From Streptomyces paradoxus (GTDB lineage: Bacteria > Actinomycetota > Actinomycetes > Streptomycetales > Streptomycetaceae), in the NCBI RefSeq assembly GCF_014202475.1, contig NZ_JACHGV010000001.1, positions 490,186-554,185 of the forward strand: 64,000 nucleotides of DNA, given 5' to 3'. Under the pieces are notes generated by a model. The model saw only the letters and a list, made by a program, of their open reading frames with translations. It ran no database searches and had not been told where the DNA came from. The translations under genes were made by a program, and so were the position numbers. Shown here piece by piece: positions 1 to 10,871 of this stretch (position 1 is its first letter; each line of letters opens with the position of its first letter).

Positions 1-1
1 G

Positions 2-631
2 ACGCACGACTCCATCGGCCTCGGCGAGGACGGCCCGACCCACCAGCCGGTGGAGCACCTGGCCGCGCTGCGGGCCATCCCGGGCCTGAACGTCGTACGC
101 CCCGCCGACGCGAACGAGACCGCGGTCGTCTGGGCCGAGATCCTGAAGCGGCACAGCACCGCCCCCGCCCCGCACGGCCTCGCGCTCACCCGCCAGGGCG
201 TGCCCACCTACGACCCGGACCCGGACGCGGCACGCGGCGGCTACGTGAGGTTCGAGGCGGAGGGCGGCACGCCCCAGGTGATCCTGATCGCCACGGGTTC
301 CGAGGTGCACGTCGCCGCCGGGGCGCGCGAGCTCCTCCAAGCCGCCGGCGTGCCCACCCGCGTCGTGTCGATGCCGTCCGTGGAGTGGTTCGAGGAGCAG
401 CCGCGTTCGTACCGCGACGCCGTGCTTCCGCCGTCCGTGCGGGCCCGGGTCGCCGTCGAGGCCGGGATCGGGCTGACCTGGCACCGGTTCGTCGGGGACG
501 CGGGACGCATCGTCTCCCTGGAGCACTTCGGCGCCTCCGCCGACGCCGCAACCCTGTTCGCCGAGTACGGCTTCACCCCCGAGAACGTCGTCGCGGCCGC
601 CCGGGAATCCCTCGCCGCCGCACGCGGTTGA
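2..631 (+). CDS. tkt: transketolase, C-terminal part (5' end outside window)
   Basis: Thiamine-diphosphate enzyme of the non-oxidative pentose phosphate pathway that moves two-carbon ketol units between sugar phosphates. The frame is open from base 2 and starts inside the conserved transketolase motif [20 protein letters not shown], which includes the catalytic His/Asp region of the pyrimidine domain. The C-terminal domain follows ([29 protein letters not shown]) and ends at TGA 629-631. About 210 residues, roughly the last third of a normal ~690-residue enzyme, are visible. Transaldolase begins 19 bp downstream, the usual actinobacterial order. The truncation is due to the window edge, not a mutation. 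Confidence 0.95.
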   Translation, partial: THDSIGLGEDGPTHQPVEHLAALRAIPGLNVVRPADANETAVVWAEILKRHSTAPAPHGLALTRQGVPTYDPDPDAARGGYVRFEAEGGTPQVILIATGSEVHVAAGARELLQAAGVPTRVVSMPSVEWFEEQPRSYRDAVLPPSVRARVAVEAGIGLTWHRFVGDAGRIVSLEHFGASADAATLFAEYGFTPENVVAAARESLAAARG

Positions 632-650
632 TCCGACCGCCCGAAGGAAG

Positions 651-1796
651 ATGATCACTGTGACCGAAGCAACCGCGACCGCGGGAGCACTGGAGCGCCT
701 GTCCGACGAGGGCGTGTCCATCTGGCTCGACGACCTGTCGCGCCGGCGGATCGAGTCCGGCAACCTGGCCGGGCTCGTCGCCACCAGGAACGTCGTCGGC
801 GTCACCACCAACCCGTCCATCTTCCAGGCCGCCATCGGCTCCGGCGCGGGCTACGAGGAGCAGCTCGCCGACCTGGCGGTGCGCGGTGTGACCGTCGACG
901 AGGCCGTCCGGATGATGACGACCGCCGACGTCCGGGCCGCCGCGGACGTCCTGCGCCCGGTGTACGGGGCGAGTGGCGGCCGGGACGGCCGGGTCTCCAT
1001 CGAGGTCGACCCGCGCCTCGCCCACGACACGGCGGCGACCGTCGCCGAGGCCCGGCAGCTGGCCTGGCTGGTGGACCGCCCGAACGTGATGATCAAGATC
1101 CCGGCGACGAAGGCGGGCCTGCCGGCGATCACCGAGGTGATCGGCGCGGGTATCAGTGTCAACGTGACGCTGATCTTCTCGCTGGAGCGCTACCGCGAGG
1201 TGATGGACGCCTACCTCGCCGGCCTGGAGCGGGCGCGGGCGGCCGGCCTGGACGTGCGGGGCATTCACTCGGTCGCGTCGTTCTTCGTCTCCCGTGTGGA
1301 CTCCGAGATCGACAAGCGGCTGACGCTGCTGGGCACGGACGAGGCCCTCGCCCTGAAGGGCCGGGCGGCCCTGGCCAACGCCCGGCTCGCCTACGAGGCG
1401 TACGAACAGGTCTTCGACGGGGGGCGCTGGCAGGCCCTGGAAGGCGCCGGAGCCAACCGGCAGCGCCCCCTTTGGGCCTCCACCGGTGTGAAGGACCCCG
1501 CCTACAAGGACACCCTGTACGTGGACGAACTGGTCGCCCCCGGCACGGTCAACACCATGCCGGAGGCCACGCTGAACGCCGTCGCCGACCACGGCGACGT
1601 CCGGGGCGACACCGTCACCGGCGGTTACGACCGGGCCCGCGCGGACCTGGCGGCCGTGGAACGGCTCGGCATTGCATACGACGAGGTGGTGCGGCAACTG
1701 GAGGACGAGGGCGTGGCCAAGTTCGAGGTGGCCTGGCAGGACCTGCTGGACGCGGTCACCAAGTCCCTGGACAGCAAGGGAGTTGACGCGGAATGA
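651..1796 (+). CDS. tal: transaldolase
   Basis: Transfers a dihydroxyacetone unit from sedoheptulose-7-P to glyceraldehyde-3-P. The 381-residue product carries the family signature GVTTNPSIF near the N terminus and the Schiff-base lysine in NVMIKIPAT, and has the length of the long actinobacterial class. The chosen ATG follows a GAAGGAAG ribosome site; a GTG at 660 is an alternative start three codons inside. The stop overlaps the zwf start by 4 bp (ATGA), so translation is probably coupled. It sits between transketolase and G6PDH in the pentose phosphate operon. Confidence 0.96.
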   Translation: MITVTEATATAGALERLSDEGVSIWLDDLSRRRIESGNLAGLVATRNVVGVTTNPSIFQAAIGSGAGYEEQLADLAVRGVTVDEAVRMMTTADVRAAADVLRPVYGASGGRDGRVSIEVDPRLAHDTAATVAEARQLAWLVDRPNVMIKIPATKAGLPAITEVIGAGISVNVTLIFSLERYREVMDAYLAGLERARAAGLDVRGIHSVASFFVSRVDSEIDKRLTLLGTDEALALKGRAALANARLAYEAYEQVFDGGRWQALEGAGANRQRPLWASTGVKDPAYKDTLYVDELVAPGTVNTMPEATLNAVADHGDVRGDTVTGGYDRARADLAAVERLGIAYDEVVRQLEDEGVAKFEVAWQDLLDAVTKSLDSKGVDAE

Positions 1797-3481
1797 GCGA
1801 GGGCATCGAAGGCATCCCCCAGACGGCCGAACAGGAGACCAAGGGGACCAAGGAGGACAAGGAGGCCCGGGCGGCGCAGGAGGCGGCGGGGGTCGAGCAG
1901 ACCGGGGTGAGCGGCACGGCGGAGGACGTCCCGTCCGCGGACCGCGCCGACGCCGACGCCGACTTCATCAACCCGCTGCGCGACGCGCAGGACCGCCGGC
2001 TGCCCAGGATCGCGGGCCCCTCCGGGCTGGTCATCTTCGGTGTCACCGGCGACCTGTCCCGCAAGAAGCTGATGCCGGCGGTGTACGACCTGGCCAACCG
2101 CGGCCTGCTGCCGCCGGGCTTCTCCCTGGTGGGCTTCGCCCGCCGGGACTGGGAGGACCAGGACTTCGCGCAGGTGGTGCACGACGCGGTCCGCGAGCAC
2201 GCCAGGACCCCGTTCCGCGAGGAGGTCTGGCAGCAGCTCGCCGAGGGCATGCGGTTCATCCCCGGTGACTTCGACGACGACACGGCGTTCAAGCAGCTGC
2301 GCTCCGCCGTCGAGGAGCTGGACGCCTCCCGGGGCACCAGCGGCAACTACGCCTTCTACCTCTCGGTGCCGCCGAAGTTCTTCCCGAAGGTCGTCCAGCA
2401 GCTGAAGAAGCACAAGCTGGCGAGCGCCCCGGAGGGCTCCTGGCGCCGCGCGGTCATCGAGAAGCCGTTCGGGCACGACCTGAAGTCGGCCGAGGAGCTC
2501 AACGCGATCGTGCACGACGTGTTCGACCCGGAGCAGGTCTTCCGCATCGACCACTACCTCGGCAAGGAAACCGTCCAGAACCTTCTGGCGCTGCGCTTCG
2601 CCAACCAGATGTTCGAGCCGATCTGGAACCGGTCCTTCGTGGACCACGTGCAGATCACCATGGCCGAGGACATCGGCATCGGCGGCCGGGCCGGGTACTA
2701 CGACGGCATCGGCGCAGCCCGTGACGTCATCCAGAACCACCTGCTCCAGCTGATGGCGCTCACCGCGATGGAGGAACCGGCCGCCTTCGACGCCGCCTCG
2801 CTGCTCACCGAGAAGCTGAAGGTCCTCAAGGCCGTGCGGCTGCCGCAGGACCTGGGGCAGGGCACCGTGCGCGGGCAGTACGCGGCGGCCTGGCAGGGCG
2901 GCACGAAGGTGCGCGGCTACCTGGAGGAGGACGGCATCGACCAGTCCTCCACGACCGACACCTATGCCGCGGTCCGGCTCCAGGTGGACAACCGCCGCTG
3001 GGCGGGCGTCCCCTTCTACCTGCGCACCGGCAAGCGGCTGGGCCGCCGGGTGACGGAGATCGCGGTGGTCTTCCAGCGGGCCCCGCACTCCCCCTTCGAC
3101 TCCACCGCGACCGAGGAGCTGGGCTCCAACGCCATCGTGATCCGCGTCCAGCCGGACGAGGGCATGACGGTCCGCTTCGGCTCGAAGGTGCCGGGCACCT
3201 CGATGGAGATCCGGGACGTGACGATGGACTTCGCGTACGGCGAGTCCTTCACCGAGTCGAGCCCCGAGGCGTACGAACGGCTGATCCTTGACGTCCTCCT
3301 GGGCGACGCCAACCTGTTCCCCCGTCACCAGGAAGTGGAAGAGTCCTGGAAGATCCTCGACCCGATCGAGCAGTACTGGGCCACGCACGGCCGGCCCGCG
3401 CAGTACGCCTCGGGCAGCTGGGGACCCGAGGAAGCCGACGAGATGCTCGCACGAGACGGACGGAGCTGGCGCAGGCCATGA
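1793..3481 (+). CDS. zwf: glucose-6-phosphate 1-dehydrogenase
   Basis: Oxidises glucose-6-P to 6-phosphogluconolactone, the entry step of the oxidative pentose phosphate pathway. The nucleotide-binding motif [14 protein letters not shown] and the active-site motif RIDHYLGKE are intact. The product is 562 residues because about 58 hydrophilic residues rich in Glu, Lys and Ala precede the usual start of the family ([14 protein letters not shown]); typical Streptomyces enzymes are near 510. The ATG at 1793 overlaps the tal stop (ATGA), which favours it. An internal GTG at 1907 is the only other candidate before the core and has a poor ribosome site. The next gene encodes its assembly factor OpcA. 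Confidence 0.95.
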   Translation: MSEGIEGIPQTAEQETKGTKEDKEARAAQEAAGVEQTGVSGTAEDVPSADRADADADFINPLRDAQDRRLPRIAGPSGLVIFGVTGDLSRKKLMPAVYDLANRGLLPPGFSLVGFARRDWEDQDFAQVVHDAVREHARTPFREEVWQQLAEGMRFIPGDFDDDTAFKQLRSAVEELDASRGTSGNYAFYLSVPPKFFPKVVQQLKKHKLASAPEGSWRRAVIEKPFGHDLKSAEELNAIVHDVFDPEQVFRIDHYLGKETVQNLLALRFANQMFEPIWNRSFVDHVQITMAEDIGIGGRAGYYDGIGAARDVIQNHLLQLMALTAMEEPAAFDAASLLTEKLKVLKAVRLPQDLGQGTVRGQYAAAWQGGTKVRGYLEEDGIDQSSTTDTYAAVRLQVDNRRWAGVPFYLRTGKRLGRRVTEIAVVFQRAPHSPFDSTATEELGSNAIVIRVQPDEGMTVRFGSKVPGTSMEIRDVTMDFAYGESFTESSPEAYERLILDVLLGDANLFPRHQEVEESWKILDPIEQYWATHGRPAQYASGSWGPEEADEMLARDGRSWRRP

Positions 3482-4413
3482 AGATCGACCTGACCGACAC
3501 CACGGCAAGCAAGATCAACAAAGCGTTGGTGCAGGGCCGCCGCGCCATCGGCACGCCCGCCGTGGGCATGGTCCTGACGATGGTGATCGTCACGGACGAG
3601 GAGAACGCCTACGACGCGATCAAGGCGGCCGAGGAGGCCTCGCACGAGCACCCCTCACGAACCCTGGTCGTCATCAAGCGGCACGCCCGCACCCCGCGCG
3701 ACCGCCAGTCCTCGCGCCTCGACGCCGAGGTCCGGGTGGGCGCCGACGCGGGCACCGGCGAGACGGTGATCCTGCGGACCTACGGCGAGGTGTCCGACCA
3801 CGCCGACTCGGTGGTGCTGCCGCTGCTGCTGCCGGACGCGCCGGTGGTGGTGTGGTGGCCGGTGGACGCCCCCGAGGTGCCCTCCAAGGACCCGCTCGGG
3901 GCGCTGGCCCAGCGGCGGATCACCGACCTCTACGCCGTCGAGAACCCCCTGGAGACGCTTCAGGCCCGGGTCCGCTCCTACGCGCCCGGTGACACCGACC
4001 TCGCCTGGACCCGGCTGACGCCCTGGCGTTCGATGCTGGCGGCGGCGCTGGACCAGGCCCGGGCGCGGATCACCTCGGCGGCGGTGGAGGCCGAGGCCGA
4101 GAACCCGGCCGCCGAGCTGCTGGCCCGCTGGCTGGAGGCGCGGCTGCACGTCCGGGTGGACCGCGTGGTCACCGCCGGGCCGGTGGTGACGGCCGTGCGC
4201 CTGGGCACGGAGCACGGGGAGATCGTCATCGACCGCCCCGAAGGACCGCTGGCCACGCTGACCCTGCCGGGCCAGCCGTCGCGCACCCTGGCGCTGAAGG
4301 TCCGTGCCACCTCCGAACTCATCGCCGAGGAGCTGCGGCGCCTCGACGCGGACGAGATGTACGCCATCGCCCTGAACGGCGCGGCGACCGAGGAGACCCC
4401 TGCCCATGTCTGA
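3478..4413 (+). CDS. opcA: glucose-6-phosphate dehydrogenase assembly protein OpcA
   Basis: OpcA is the actinobacterial factor needed for assembly or activity of G6PDH. The 311-residue product matches the family throughout, including the N-terminal [17 protein letters not shown] region and the central [19 protein letters not shown] segment. Its ATG overlaps the zwf stop by 4 bp, so the two proteins are probably made in coupled amounts, as expected for an enzyme and its assembly partner. It overlaps the start of pgi by 8 bp. Nothing unusual is visible. Confidence 0.95.
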   Translation: MKIDLTDTTASKINKALVQGRRAIGTPAVGMVLTMVIVTDEENAYDAIKAAEEASHEHPSRTLVVIKRHARTPRDRQSSRLDAEVRVGADAGTGETVILRTYGEVSDHADSVVLPLLLPDAPVVVWWPVDAPEVPSKDPLGALAQRRITDLYAVENPLETLQARVRSYAPGDTDLAWTRLTPWRSMLAAALDQARARITSAAVEAEAENPAAELLARWLEARLHVRVDRVVTAGPVVTAVRLGTEHGEIVIDRPEGPLATLTLPGQPSRTLALKVRATSELIAEELRRLDADEMYAIALNGAATEETPAHV

Positions 4414-6070
4414 CTCCCCCTCCGACACCCCCCGGCTCACCCGGCGGCCCGAGTGGACCGCCCTGGAGGACCACCGCAAGGACGCCCTGCCGCAGCCGGA
4501 TCTGCGTGAGCTGTTCGCGGCGGACCCGGGGCGCGCCGAGCGCTACGTCGTGCACGTGGGCGACCTGCGGATCGACTACTCCAAGCACCTGGTCACCGAC
4601 GAGACGCTGGCCCTGCTGCAGGAGCTGGCCGCCGCCACCGACGTCTTCGGGCTCCGGGACGCCATGTTCCGCGGCGAGCGGATCAACGTCACCGAGGACC
4701 GGGCCGTGCTGCACACCGCGCTGCGCGCACCGCGGGACGCGGTGATCGAGGTCGACGGCGAGGACGTCGTCCCGGGCGTGCACGCGGTGCTCGACAAGAT
4801 GGCCGCGTTCGCCGATCGCGTCCGCTCCGGCGAGTGGACCGGCCACACCGGCAAGCGGATCCGCAACGTCGTGAACATCGGCATCGGCGGCTCCGACCTC
4901 GGCCCGGCGATGGCCTACGAGGCGCTGCGGCCGTTCACCGACCGGGAGCTGACGTTCCGTTTCGTGTCGAACGTGGACGGCTCCGACCTGCACGAGGCGG
5001 TGCGCGACCTGGACCCGGCGGAGACGCTGTTCATCGTCGCGTCCAAGACCTTCACCACGATCGAGACGATCACGAACGCCACGTCCGCCCGCTCCTGGCT
5101 GCTGGAAGGTCTCGGGGGCGACGAAAAGGCGGTGGCGAAGCACTTCGTCGCCCTGTCGACCAATGCGGAGAAGGTCGCCGGCTTCGGCATCGACGTCGAC
5201 AACATGTTCGAGTTCTGGGACTGGGTCGGCGGCCGCTACTCGTACGACTCCGCGATCGGCCTGTCCCTGATGATCGCGATCGGCCCGGACCGCTTCCGGG
5301 AGATGCTCGACGGCTTCCGCATCGTCGACGAGCACTTCCGCAACGCCCCCGCCGAGGCCAACGCCCCGCTGCTCATGGGCCTGCTGGGCATCTGGTACGG
5401 CAACTTCCACGACGCCCAGTCGCACGCCGTCCTGCCCTACAGCCACTACCTGTCCAAGTTCACCGCCTACCTCCAGCAGCTCGACATGGAGTCCAACGGC
5501 AAGTCGGTGGACCGCGACGGGAACCCGGTGGACTGGCAGACCGGGCCGGTGGTGTGGGGCACGCCGGGCACCAACGGGCAGCACGCCTACTACCAGCTCA
5601 TCCACCAGGGCACCAAGCTCATCCCGGCCGACCTCATCGGCTTCGCCCGGCCCGTCGCCGAGCTGAGCGACGAACTGAAGGCCCAGCACGACCTGCTGAT
5701 GGCCAACCTGTTCGCGCAGGGGCAGGCGCTCGCCTTCGGCAAGACCGCCGAGGAGGTGCGGGCCGAGGGCGTGCCCGAGGAGCAGGTGCCGCACCGCACC
5801 TTCCGCGGCAACCACCCGACCACGACGATCCTGGCCACCGAGCTGACCCCGTCGGTCCTCGGGCAGCTGGTCGCCCTCTACGAGCACAAGGTGTTCGTGC
5901 AGGGCGCCGTCTGGAACATCGACTCCTTCGACCAGTGGGGCGTGGAGCTCGGCAAGGTCCTCGCCAAGCGCGTCGAACCCGCCCTGACCGAGGGCGCTGA
6001 CGTCCCCGGTCTCGACCCGTCCACGGCCGCGCTGGTGGCCGCCTACCGCAATCTTCGGGAAGTGAACTGA
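4406..6070 (+). CDS. pgi: glucose-6-phosphate isomerase
   Basis: Interconverts glucose-6-P and fructose-6-P, linking glycolysis with the pentose phosphate cycle. The 554-residue protein is of normal length and has the sugar-phosphate motifs [18 protein letters not shown] and [14 protein letters not shown], plus MESNGKSV near the active-site glutamate. The start lies inside opcA (8 bp overlap). Its position here suggests recycling of fructose-6-P back to G6PDH for NADPH production. Streptomycetes usually have a second pgi elsewhere; that cannot be checked from this window. Confidence 0.96.
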   Translation: MSDSPSDTPRLTRRPEWTALEDHRKDALPQPDLRELFAADPGRAERYVVHVGDLRIDYSKHLVTDETLALLQELAAATDVFGLRDAMFRGERINVTEDRAVLHTALRAPRDAVIEVDGEDVVPGVHAVLDKMAAFADRVRSGEWTGHTGKRIRNVVNIGIGGSDLGPAMAYEALRPFTDRELTFRFVSNVDGSDLHEAVRDLDPAETLFIVASKTFTTIETITNATSARSWLLEGLGGDEKAVAKHFVALSTNAEKVAGFGIDVDNMFEFWDWVGGRYSYDSAIGLSLMIAIGPDRFREMLDGFRIVDEHFRNAPAEANAPLLMGLLGIWYGNFHDAQSHAVLPYSHYLSKFTAYLQQLDMESNGKSVDRDGNPVDWQTGPVVWGTPGTNGQHAYYQLIHQGTKLIPADLIGFARPVAELSDELKAQHDLLMANLFAQGQALAFGKTAEEVRAEGVPEEQVPHRTFRGNHPTTTILATELTPSVLGQLVALYEHKVFVQGAVWNIDSFDQWGVELGKVLAKRVEPALTEGADVPGLDPSTAALVAAYRNLREVN

Positions 6071-6071
6071 C

Positions 6072-6956
6072 ATGCAGATCGGTCTTGTGGGTCTCGGCAA
6101 GATGGGCGGCAACATGCGCGAGCGCCTGCGCAACGCCGGCCACACCGTCATCGGCTACGACACCAACCCCGAGAAGTCCGACGTGGCCAGTCTGGCCGAC
6201 CTCGTCAACCAGCTGGAGGCGCCGCGCACGGTCTGGGTCATGGTCCCGGCCGGCGAACCCACCCAGCACGTCATCGACCGGCTGGCGGACCTCCTCAAGC
6301 CCTACGACACGGTGGTCGACGGCGGCAACTCCCGCTGGACGGACGACGAGAAGCACGCCGAGGAGCTGAGCAAGCGCGGCATCGGCTTCGTCGACGCGGG
6401 CGTCTCCGGCGGCGTGTGGGGCCTGAAGAACGGCTACGCCCTGATGGTCGGCGGCGAGAAGGAGTACGTCGACCGGCTCCGGCCGATCTTCGAGGCGCTC
6501 AAGCCGGAGGGCCCGTACGGCTTCGTCCACGCGGGCAGGGTGGGCGCCGGGCACTTCGCGAAGATGGTCCACAACGGCATCGAGTACGCCATGATGCAGG
6601 CCTACGCCGAGGGCTGGGAGCTGCTGGAGGCCGTGGACTCGGTGGACAACGTCCGCGAGGTGTTCCGCTCCTGGCAGGACGGCACCGTCATCCGCTCCTG
6701 GCTGCTCGACCTGGCGGTGGACGCCCTGGACGAGGACGAGCACCTGGAGGAGCTCCGGGGCTACGCCCAGGACTCCGGTGAGGGACGCTGGACGGTGGAG
6801 GCCGCGATCGACAACTCCGTACCGCTGCCCGCGATCACCGCCTCCCTCTACTCCCGGTTCGCCTCCCGGCAGGACGACTCGCCGCAGATGAAGATGATCG
6901 CGGCGCTGCGCAACCAGTTCGGCGGCCATGCCGTCGAGTCCGCGAAGAAGGCGTAG
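6072..6956 (+). CDS. gnd: 6-phosphogluconate dehydrogenase, decarboxylating (short form)
   Basis: Oxidatively decarboxylates 6-phosphogluconate to ribulose-5-P. The 294-residue protein is the short YqeC-type enzyme rather than the ~470-residue classical form. Seen: Rossmann motif GLGKMGGNMRERL, GGNSRW, the family signature region DAGVSGGVWGL and the catalytic lysine helix KMVHNGIEYAMMQAYAEG. The ATG begins one base after the pgi stop. A 6-phosphogluconolactonase gene, often in this operon, is not present here. Confidence 0.93.
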   Translation: MQIGLVGLGKMGGNMRERLRNAGHTVIGYDTNPEKSDVASLADLVNQLEAPRTVWVMVPAGEPTQHVIDRLADLLKPYDTVVDGGNSRWTDDEKHAEELSKRGIGFVDAGVSGGVWGLKNGYALMVGGEKEYVDRLRPIFEALKPEGPYGFVHAGRVGAGHFAKMVHNGIEYAMMQAYAEGWELLEAVDSVDNVREVFRSWQDGTVIRSWLLDLAVDALDEDEHLEELRGYAQDSGEGRWTVEAAIDNSVPLPAITASLYSRFASRQDDSPQMKMIAALRNQFGGHAVESAKKA

Positions 6957-6959
6957 GAC

Positions 6960-7547
6960 GTGGGTGATCTGCTGCTGGTCCGCCACGGCGAGACGGAGTG
7001 GAGCCGGAGCGGACAGCACACCAGCTTCACCGACCTGCCCCTCACCCCGCGCGGTGAGGAGCAGGCCACGTCCCTCGCCCCGCTCCTGGCGGACCGTACC
7101 TTCGCGCTGGTCCTTACCAGCCCGCTCGCCCGCGCGGTGCGCACCGCCGAACTCGCGGGCCTGACCGGGACCGTGCGGGACGCGGACCTGCACGAGTGGT
7201 ACTACGGCGCCTACGAGGGCGTCACCACCGAGGAGATCCACCGCACCCGGCCCGACTGGGACCTGTGGACCGACGGCGGGCCGGCCGGCCCCGACGGCCG
7301 GCCCGGCGAGTCGCCCGCGGAGGTCGGCGAGCGCGCCGACCGGGTGCTGAGCCGGGCGGAGAAGGCACTGCCCGAGGGCGATGTGATGCTGGTGGCGCAC
7401 GGCCACTTCCTCCGCGTGCTGACCGCCCGGCGCCTGGGGCTGTCCCCGGCGGAGGGGCGGCTGTTCCGGCTGGAGACCGGGACGGTCTGCCGGCTGTCGA
7501 CCGAGCACGGCCGGCCCGTGCTCGCGGAGTGGAACACCAGGGCGTAA
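6960..7547 (+). CDS. histidine phosphatase family protein (phosphoglycerate mutase-like)
   Basis: A 195-residue member of the branch-1 histidine phosphatases. The phosphohistidine motif LVRHGETEW starts at residue 6, and the second catalytic histidine is in MLVAHGHFLRVL. The start is GTG, three bases after the gnd stop, so it is the last gene of the pentose phosphate operon. The true substrate cannot be told from sequence; the context suggests a sugar-phosphate phosphatase rather than glycolytic mutase. A strong inverted repeat follows the stop. Confidence 0.85.
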   Translation: MGDLLLVRHGETEWSRSGQHTSFTDLPLTPRGEEQATSLAPLLADRTFALVLTSPLARAVRTAELAGLTGTVRDADLHEWYYGAYEGVTTEEIHRTRPDWDLWTDGGPAGPDGRPGESPAEVGERADRVLSRAEKALPEGDVMLVAHGHFLRVLTARRLGLSPAEGRLFRLETGTVCRLSTEHGRPVLAEWNTRA

Positions 7548-7553
7548 CCGGCC

Positions 7554-7586
7554 CCGGCCGGAGGTGAGTTGACAGCCTCCGGCCGG
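7554..7586 (+). terminator. probable terminator of the pentose phosphate operon
   Basis: Perfect 11-bp inverted repeat (CCGGCCGGAGG paired with CCTCCGGCCGG) around an 11-base loop, 6 bp after the phosphatase stop. No U-tract, as is usual in Streptomyces. Confidence 0.65.
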
Positions 7587-7606
7587 TCGCGTCAGAGTCC
7601 CGGCTG

Positions 7607-9073
7607 ATGGAGATCACCGACATGACACCCGCCGAGGAGCGGGTGTGGCGTGCCTTTCCGCGCGGGCAGGACGTGGACTTCCGGGACCCGGCCGGCGAGG
7701 ACCCGGCGCGGGGCGCGGACTGGGGCCCCGAACGAACCGTGCGCGCGTCCGTGGTGCGGGCACTGCTGCTGAACGCCCCGCAGGAGGACGGGGAGACGGC
7801 CGCCCTCAGGCTGGCGGGCGCAAGGATCACCGGGACGCTGAACCTCCAGTACGGCGAGATCGACCACGCCGTGCGCCTCAGCGACTGCTGGTTCGAGGAC
7901 GTGCCCGTGCTGTACGCGGCGCGGCTGCGCCAGCTGAACCTGCGCGGCTCGGTCCTGCCCGGCCTGGACGCCGCCACCCTGCGCGTGGAGGGCGTCCTGC
8001 GCATGTCGGACTGCCTCTTCGACGGGCCCGTCAAGCTTGGTGGCGCGCAGATCTCCGGCGCCCTGTTCCTGGACGGGGCCGACATCGGCGAACCGGCCCC
8101 GGGCCAGCCGGCGCTCCAGCTCAACCACGTGACCATCGGGGACGGCCTGTCGGCGCCGGGCCTGCGGACACGCGGCGAGGTGCGGCTGAACGGCGCCTCG
8201 GTCGCCGGGACGATCGACCTCAACGAGACCCGGCTGGAGGCCGGTACCGGAGAGATCGCCCTCGACGCGGAGACGCTCACGGTGGAGGGCGACGTCCTCC
8301 TGCGCAGTGCGTCGGTGCTCGGCTGGATCGGCCTGCGCGGCGCCCGCGTCGCGGGACGGCTCAACCTGTCGCACGCCGGCCTGGTGAACCCCGGGGGCCC
8401 GGCGCTGCGCGCCGGCAGCTGTGTCATCGGGGAACTCTGGCTGCGGGAGAGCCCCCCGTTGCAGGGCACACTCAACCTGCGCCGCGCCCAGGTGGACGTC
8501 CTGTGGCTGGAGCCGGAGGTGATCCCGGAGCGGGTCCTGCTCGACGGCCTCGTCTACACCTCGCTCACCCCGCACGTGCCCGCCGGGCGCCGCCTGACGA
8601 TGCTGGAGCGGGACGGCGAGGGCTATGTCCCGCACGCCTACGAGCAGTTGACCGCCGCCTACCGGCGGATCGGCGACGACCACGCCGCCCGGCTCGTCCA
8701 GCTCGCCAAGCAGCGCCGCCACCGCGGCACCCTGCCCTGGTACGGCCGGCTGTGGGGCTATGTGCAGGACGCCAGCGTCGGTTACGGCTTCCGCCCGCTG
8801 CGGGCGGCGGGCTGGCTGCTGTCGCTGCTCGTGATCGGCTCCCTCACCTTCGCGCTGCATCATCCCCGGCCGCTGAAGGCGGACGAGGCCCCGCAGTTCA
8901 ACCCGGTGTTCTACACGCTCGACCTGCTGCTGCCCGTGATCTCCTTCGGGCAGGAGGGCGCGTTCGCGCCCGCCGACTGGTACCAGTGGCTGTCCTACGC
9001 CCTGGTCGTCACGGGCTGGACGCTGGCCACCACCGTCGTCACCGGCATCACCCGGACCGTCAGCCGCCAGTGA
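7607..9073 (+). CDS. membrane protein with beta-helix-like repeat domain
   Basis: 488 residues of unknown function. About residues 55-320 contain short imperfect repeats alternating hydrophobic and polar residues (LRLAGARITGTLNL, VRLNGASVAGTIDL, IGLRGARVAGRLNL), resembling pentapeptide-repeat or bactofilin-like beta-helices. Two hydrophobic segments follow near the C terminus (AAGWLLSLLVIGSLTFAL and YALVVTGWTLATTVVTGI), so the repeat domain should be membrane-anchored. Streptomyces relatives are often labelled membrane-associated oxidoreductase, but I see no cofactor or catalytic motif supporting that. An internal ATG at 7622 is an alternative start. The 3' end overlaps the convergent dehydratase gene by 14 bp. 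Confidence 0.75.
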   Translation: MEITDMTPAEERVWRAFPRGQDVDFRDPAGEDPARGADWGPERTVRASVVRALLLNAPQEDGETAALRLAGARITGTLNLQYGEIDHAVRLSDCWFEDVPVLYAARLRQLNLRGSVLPGLDAATLRVEGVLRMSDCLFDGPVKLGGAQISGALFLDGADIGEPAPGQPALQLNHVTIGDGLSAPGLRTRGEVRLNGASVAGTIDLNETRLEAGTGEIALDAETLTVEGDVLLRSASVLGWIGLRGARVAGRLNLSHAGLVNPGGPALRAGSCVIGELWLRESPPLQGTLNLRRAQVDVLWLEPEVIPERVLLDGLVYTSLTPHVPAGRRLTMLERDGEGYVPHAYEQLTAAYRRIGDDHAARLVQLAKQRRHRGTLPWYGRLWGYVQDASVGYGFRPLRAAGWLLSLLVIGSLTFALHHPRPLKADEAPQFNPVFYTLDLLLPVISFGQEGAFAPADWYQWLSYALVVTGWTLATTVVTGITRTVSRQ

Positions 9074-10856
9074 GGGCCCGCACCGCGTGCTGCGCGGCCA
9101 GCCGCACCGGGGCGTTGGCGGCGCCGTAGCCCCGGTAGCCGCCGTCGCGCTGGACCAGTTCGAAGAAGACCCGGCCGACCGTGCGCGTGTAGCAGTGGCG
9201 GAAGACGCCGTGGGCGTCACGGTCGTAGAGGATGCCGAGGTCGCGGTAGGTCTCCAGCTCGCCGTCGGCCAACTCGAAGCGGGCGGCGAGGTCGTCGTAG
9301 TAGTTCGCCGGGACCGGCAGCGGGCTGCCGCCCGCGTCCCGGAAGCGGCGGGCCGCCGCGACCACGTCGTCGGTGGCCAGGGCGATGTGCTGGGCGTGGA
9401 CGGTGTCGTCCGTGGGGGCGGCGCCGACGGTGAGGGCGATCCGGACGCTGCCGCCGGGGCTGGTGACGGCGCGGCTGCGCAGCAGTCCGTAGGGGTCGGC
9501 GACGTCCACGCTGCCCTGGGCGTGCAGACCGAGCACCCCGCGGTGGAAGAGGGCCGCCTCGTCGAAGTGGTGCCAGGGCTGGGTGAGGGCGAGGTGGTCG
9601 ATGCACTGGACGCCCGCCTGCCCGGGCGGCCGGCCCGTGTCCTCGAAGTCGGCCCGCCAGCCGGGCCGTTCCGGGCGTCCGGCGGCGCAGAAGAACAGCT
9701 CCGTGCCGTCGGGGGCGGCGACCGCGTCCAGCGGGGCGTCCCCGGGTGACCGGCGGCGCGGCAGTACGGGCGCGAGCAGCGCCTCGGCGCGCCGGGCCGC
9801 CGTGGCCGGGTCCGGTGACTCCAGGCCGATCGCGGCGAGCCGGGTGCCGTCCCGGCGGACGGCCGGCCCGGTGTTGACCAGGATCCGGGCGTCGCCCTGC
9901 TCCCACAGGGCGACGGGCTTGCCCCGGTGGCGTGCGGTGCGGGTGAAGCCGAGGGCGCCGAGCAGCGCGGCGAGGGGCTCGGCGTCGGGCGTGACCAGTT
10001 CGGCGAAGGCGACACCGGTGGGGACGACGGGGCCCGGCAGGGGCACCTCGCCCAGCTCCTCCTGGAGGAGCAGCAGGGAGCGCCGGGCGTCGACGGCGGT
10101 CGGTCCGGCCTCGGCCTGCCGGAACACGTCGTTGAAGACCTCCAGCGACAGCGGGCCGTCGTAGCCGGTGGCCAGCACGCGCCGCACCAGTCCCGCGACG
10201 TCGAAACCGCCCTGGCCGGGGAAACAGCGGTAGTGGCGGCTCCACTGGAGCACGTCCATGGCGAGCAGCGGGGCGTCGGCGAGCTGGAGGAAGAAGATCT
10301 TCTCGCCGGGGATGTCCGCGATGCCGTCGGTGCCGGTGCCGCGGGAGAGGATGTGGAAACTGTCCAGGCAGGTGCCGAGCGCCGGGTGCCCGGCCGCCTC
10401 GACGATGCGCCAGGCGTGGTCGTAGGTGCTGACGTGGCGCCCCCAGGCGAGGGCCTCGTAGGCCACCCGGACACCGGATTCCCGGGCCGCGTCGGCGAGC
10501 CGGCTCAGCTGCTCGGCGGCGAGGGCGTCGTCGTCCACCGCCTGCGGGGAGACGCTGGAGCAGACCAGGACCGTGTCGGCGCCGAGCCGGCGCATCAGCT
10601 CGAACTTGTGCCGGGCCCGCCGCAGGTTGCGGGCGAACTCGGCCTCGGGGACGGCCTCGATGTCCCGCATCGGCTGGTAGAGGTCGATCCGCAGACCGAG
10701 GTCGGCGCAACGGGCGCGGACGTCCTCGGGGGTGAGGGGGCTGGCCAGCAGGTCGTTCTCGAAGATCTCCACCCCGTCGAAGCCGGCCCGGGCGGCGGCG
10801 TCGAGTTTCTCGGTGAGGGAGCCGCTGAGGGAGACGGTGGCGATGGACGTACGCAA
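9060..10856 (-). CDS. 3-dehydroshikimate dehydratase with C-terminal HPPD-like domain (QuiC type)
   Basis: Predicted to convert 3-dehydroshikimate to protocatechuate in quinate/shikimate degradation. About residues 1-270 form an AP-endonuclease-2 type TIM barrel (sugar phosphate isomerase/epimerase fold) with likely metal-binding segments such as CLDSFHIL and LSLEVFND. About residues 280-598 are a vicinal-oxygen-chelate domain like 4-hydroxyphenylpyruvate dioxygenase. This fusion is known for QuiC1-type enzymes. The start is TTG at 10856, 15 bp downstream of shikimate dehydrogenase, with which it forms an operon. The nearby TetR regulator and MFS importer support the assignment. Confidence 0.85.
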   Translation of the reverse strand: MRTSIATVSLSGSLTEKLDAAARAGFDGVEIFENDLLASPLTPEDVRARCADLGLRIDLYQPMRDIEAVPEAEFARNLRRARHKFELMRRLGADTVLVCSSVSPQAVDDDALAAEQLSRLADAARESGVRVAYEALAWGRHVSTYDHAWRIVEAAGHPALGTCLDSFHILSRGTGTDGIADIPGEKIFFLQLADAPLLAMDVLQWSRHYRCFPGQGGFDVAGLVRRVLATGYDGPLSLEVFNDVFRQAEAGPTAVDARRSLLLLQEELGEVPLPGPVVPTGVAFAELVTPDAEPLAALLGALGFTRTARHRGKPVALWEQGDARILVNTGPAVRRDGTRLAAIGLESPDPATAARRAEALLAPVLPRRRSPGDAPLDAVAAPDGTELFFCAAGRPERPGWRADFEDTGRPPGQAGVQCIDHLALTQPWHHFDEAALFHRGVLGLHAQGSVDVADPYGLLRSRAVTSPGGSVRIALTVGAAPTDDTVHAQHIALATDDVVAAARRFRDAGGSPLPVPANYYDDLAARFELADGELETYRDLGILYDRDAHGVFRHCYTRTVGRVFFELVQRDGGYRGYGAANAPVRLAAQHAVRALTGG

Positions 10857-10871
10857 CGTCGGTACCTCTCT

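Noticed and set aside
573..6151. Long leftward open frames antisense to the pentose phosphate genes
   Set aside because: They mirror the GC-rich codon bias of the rightward genes, lack family motifs and are Arg/Gly/Val-rich shadows.
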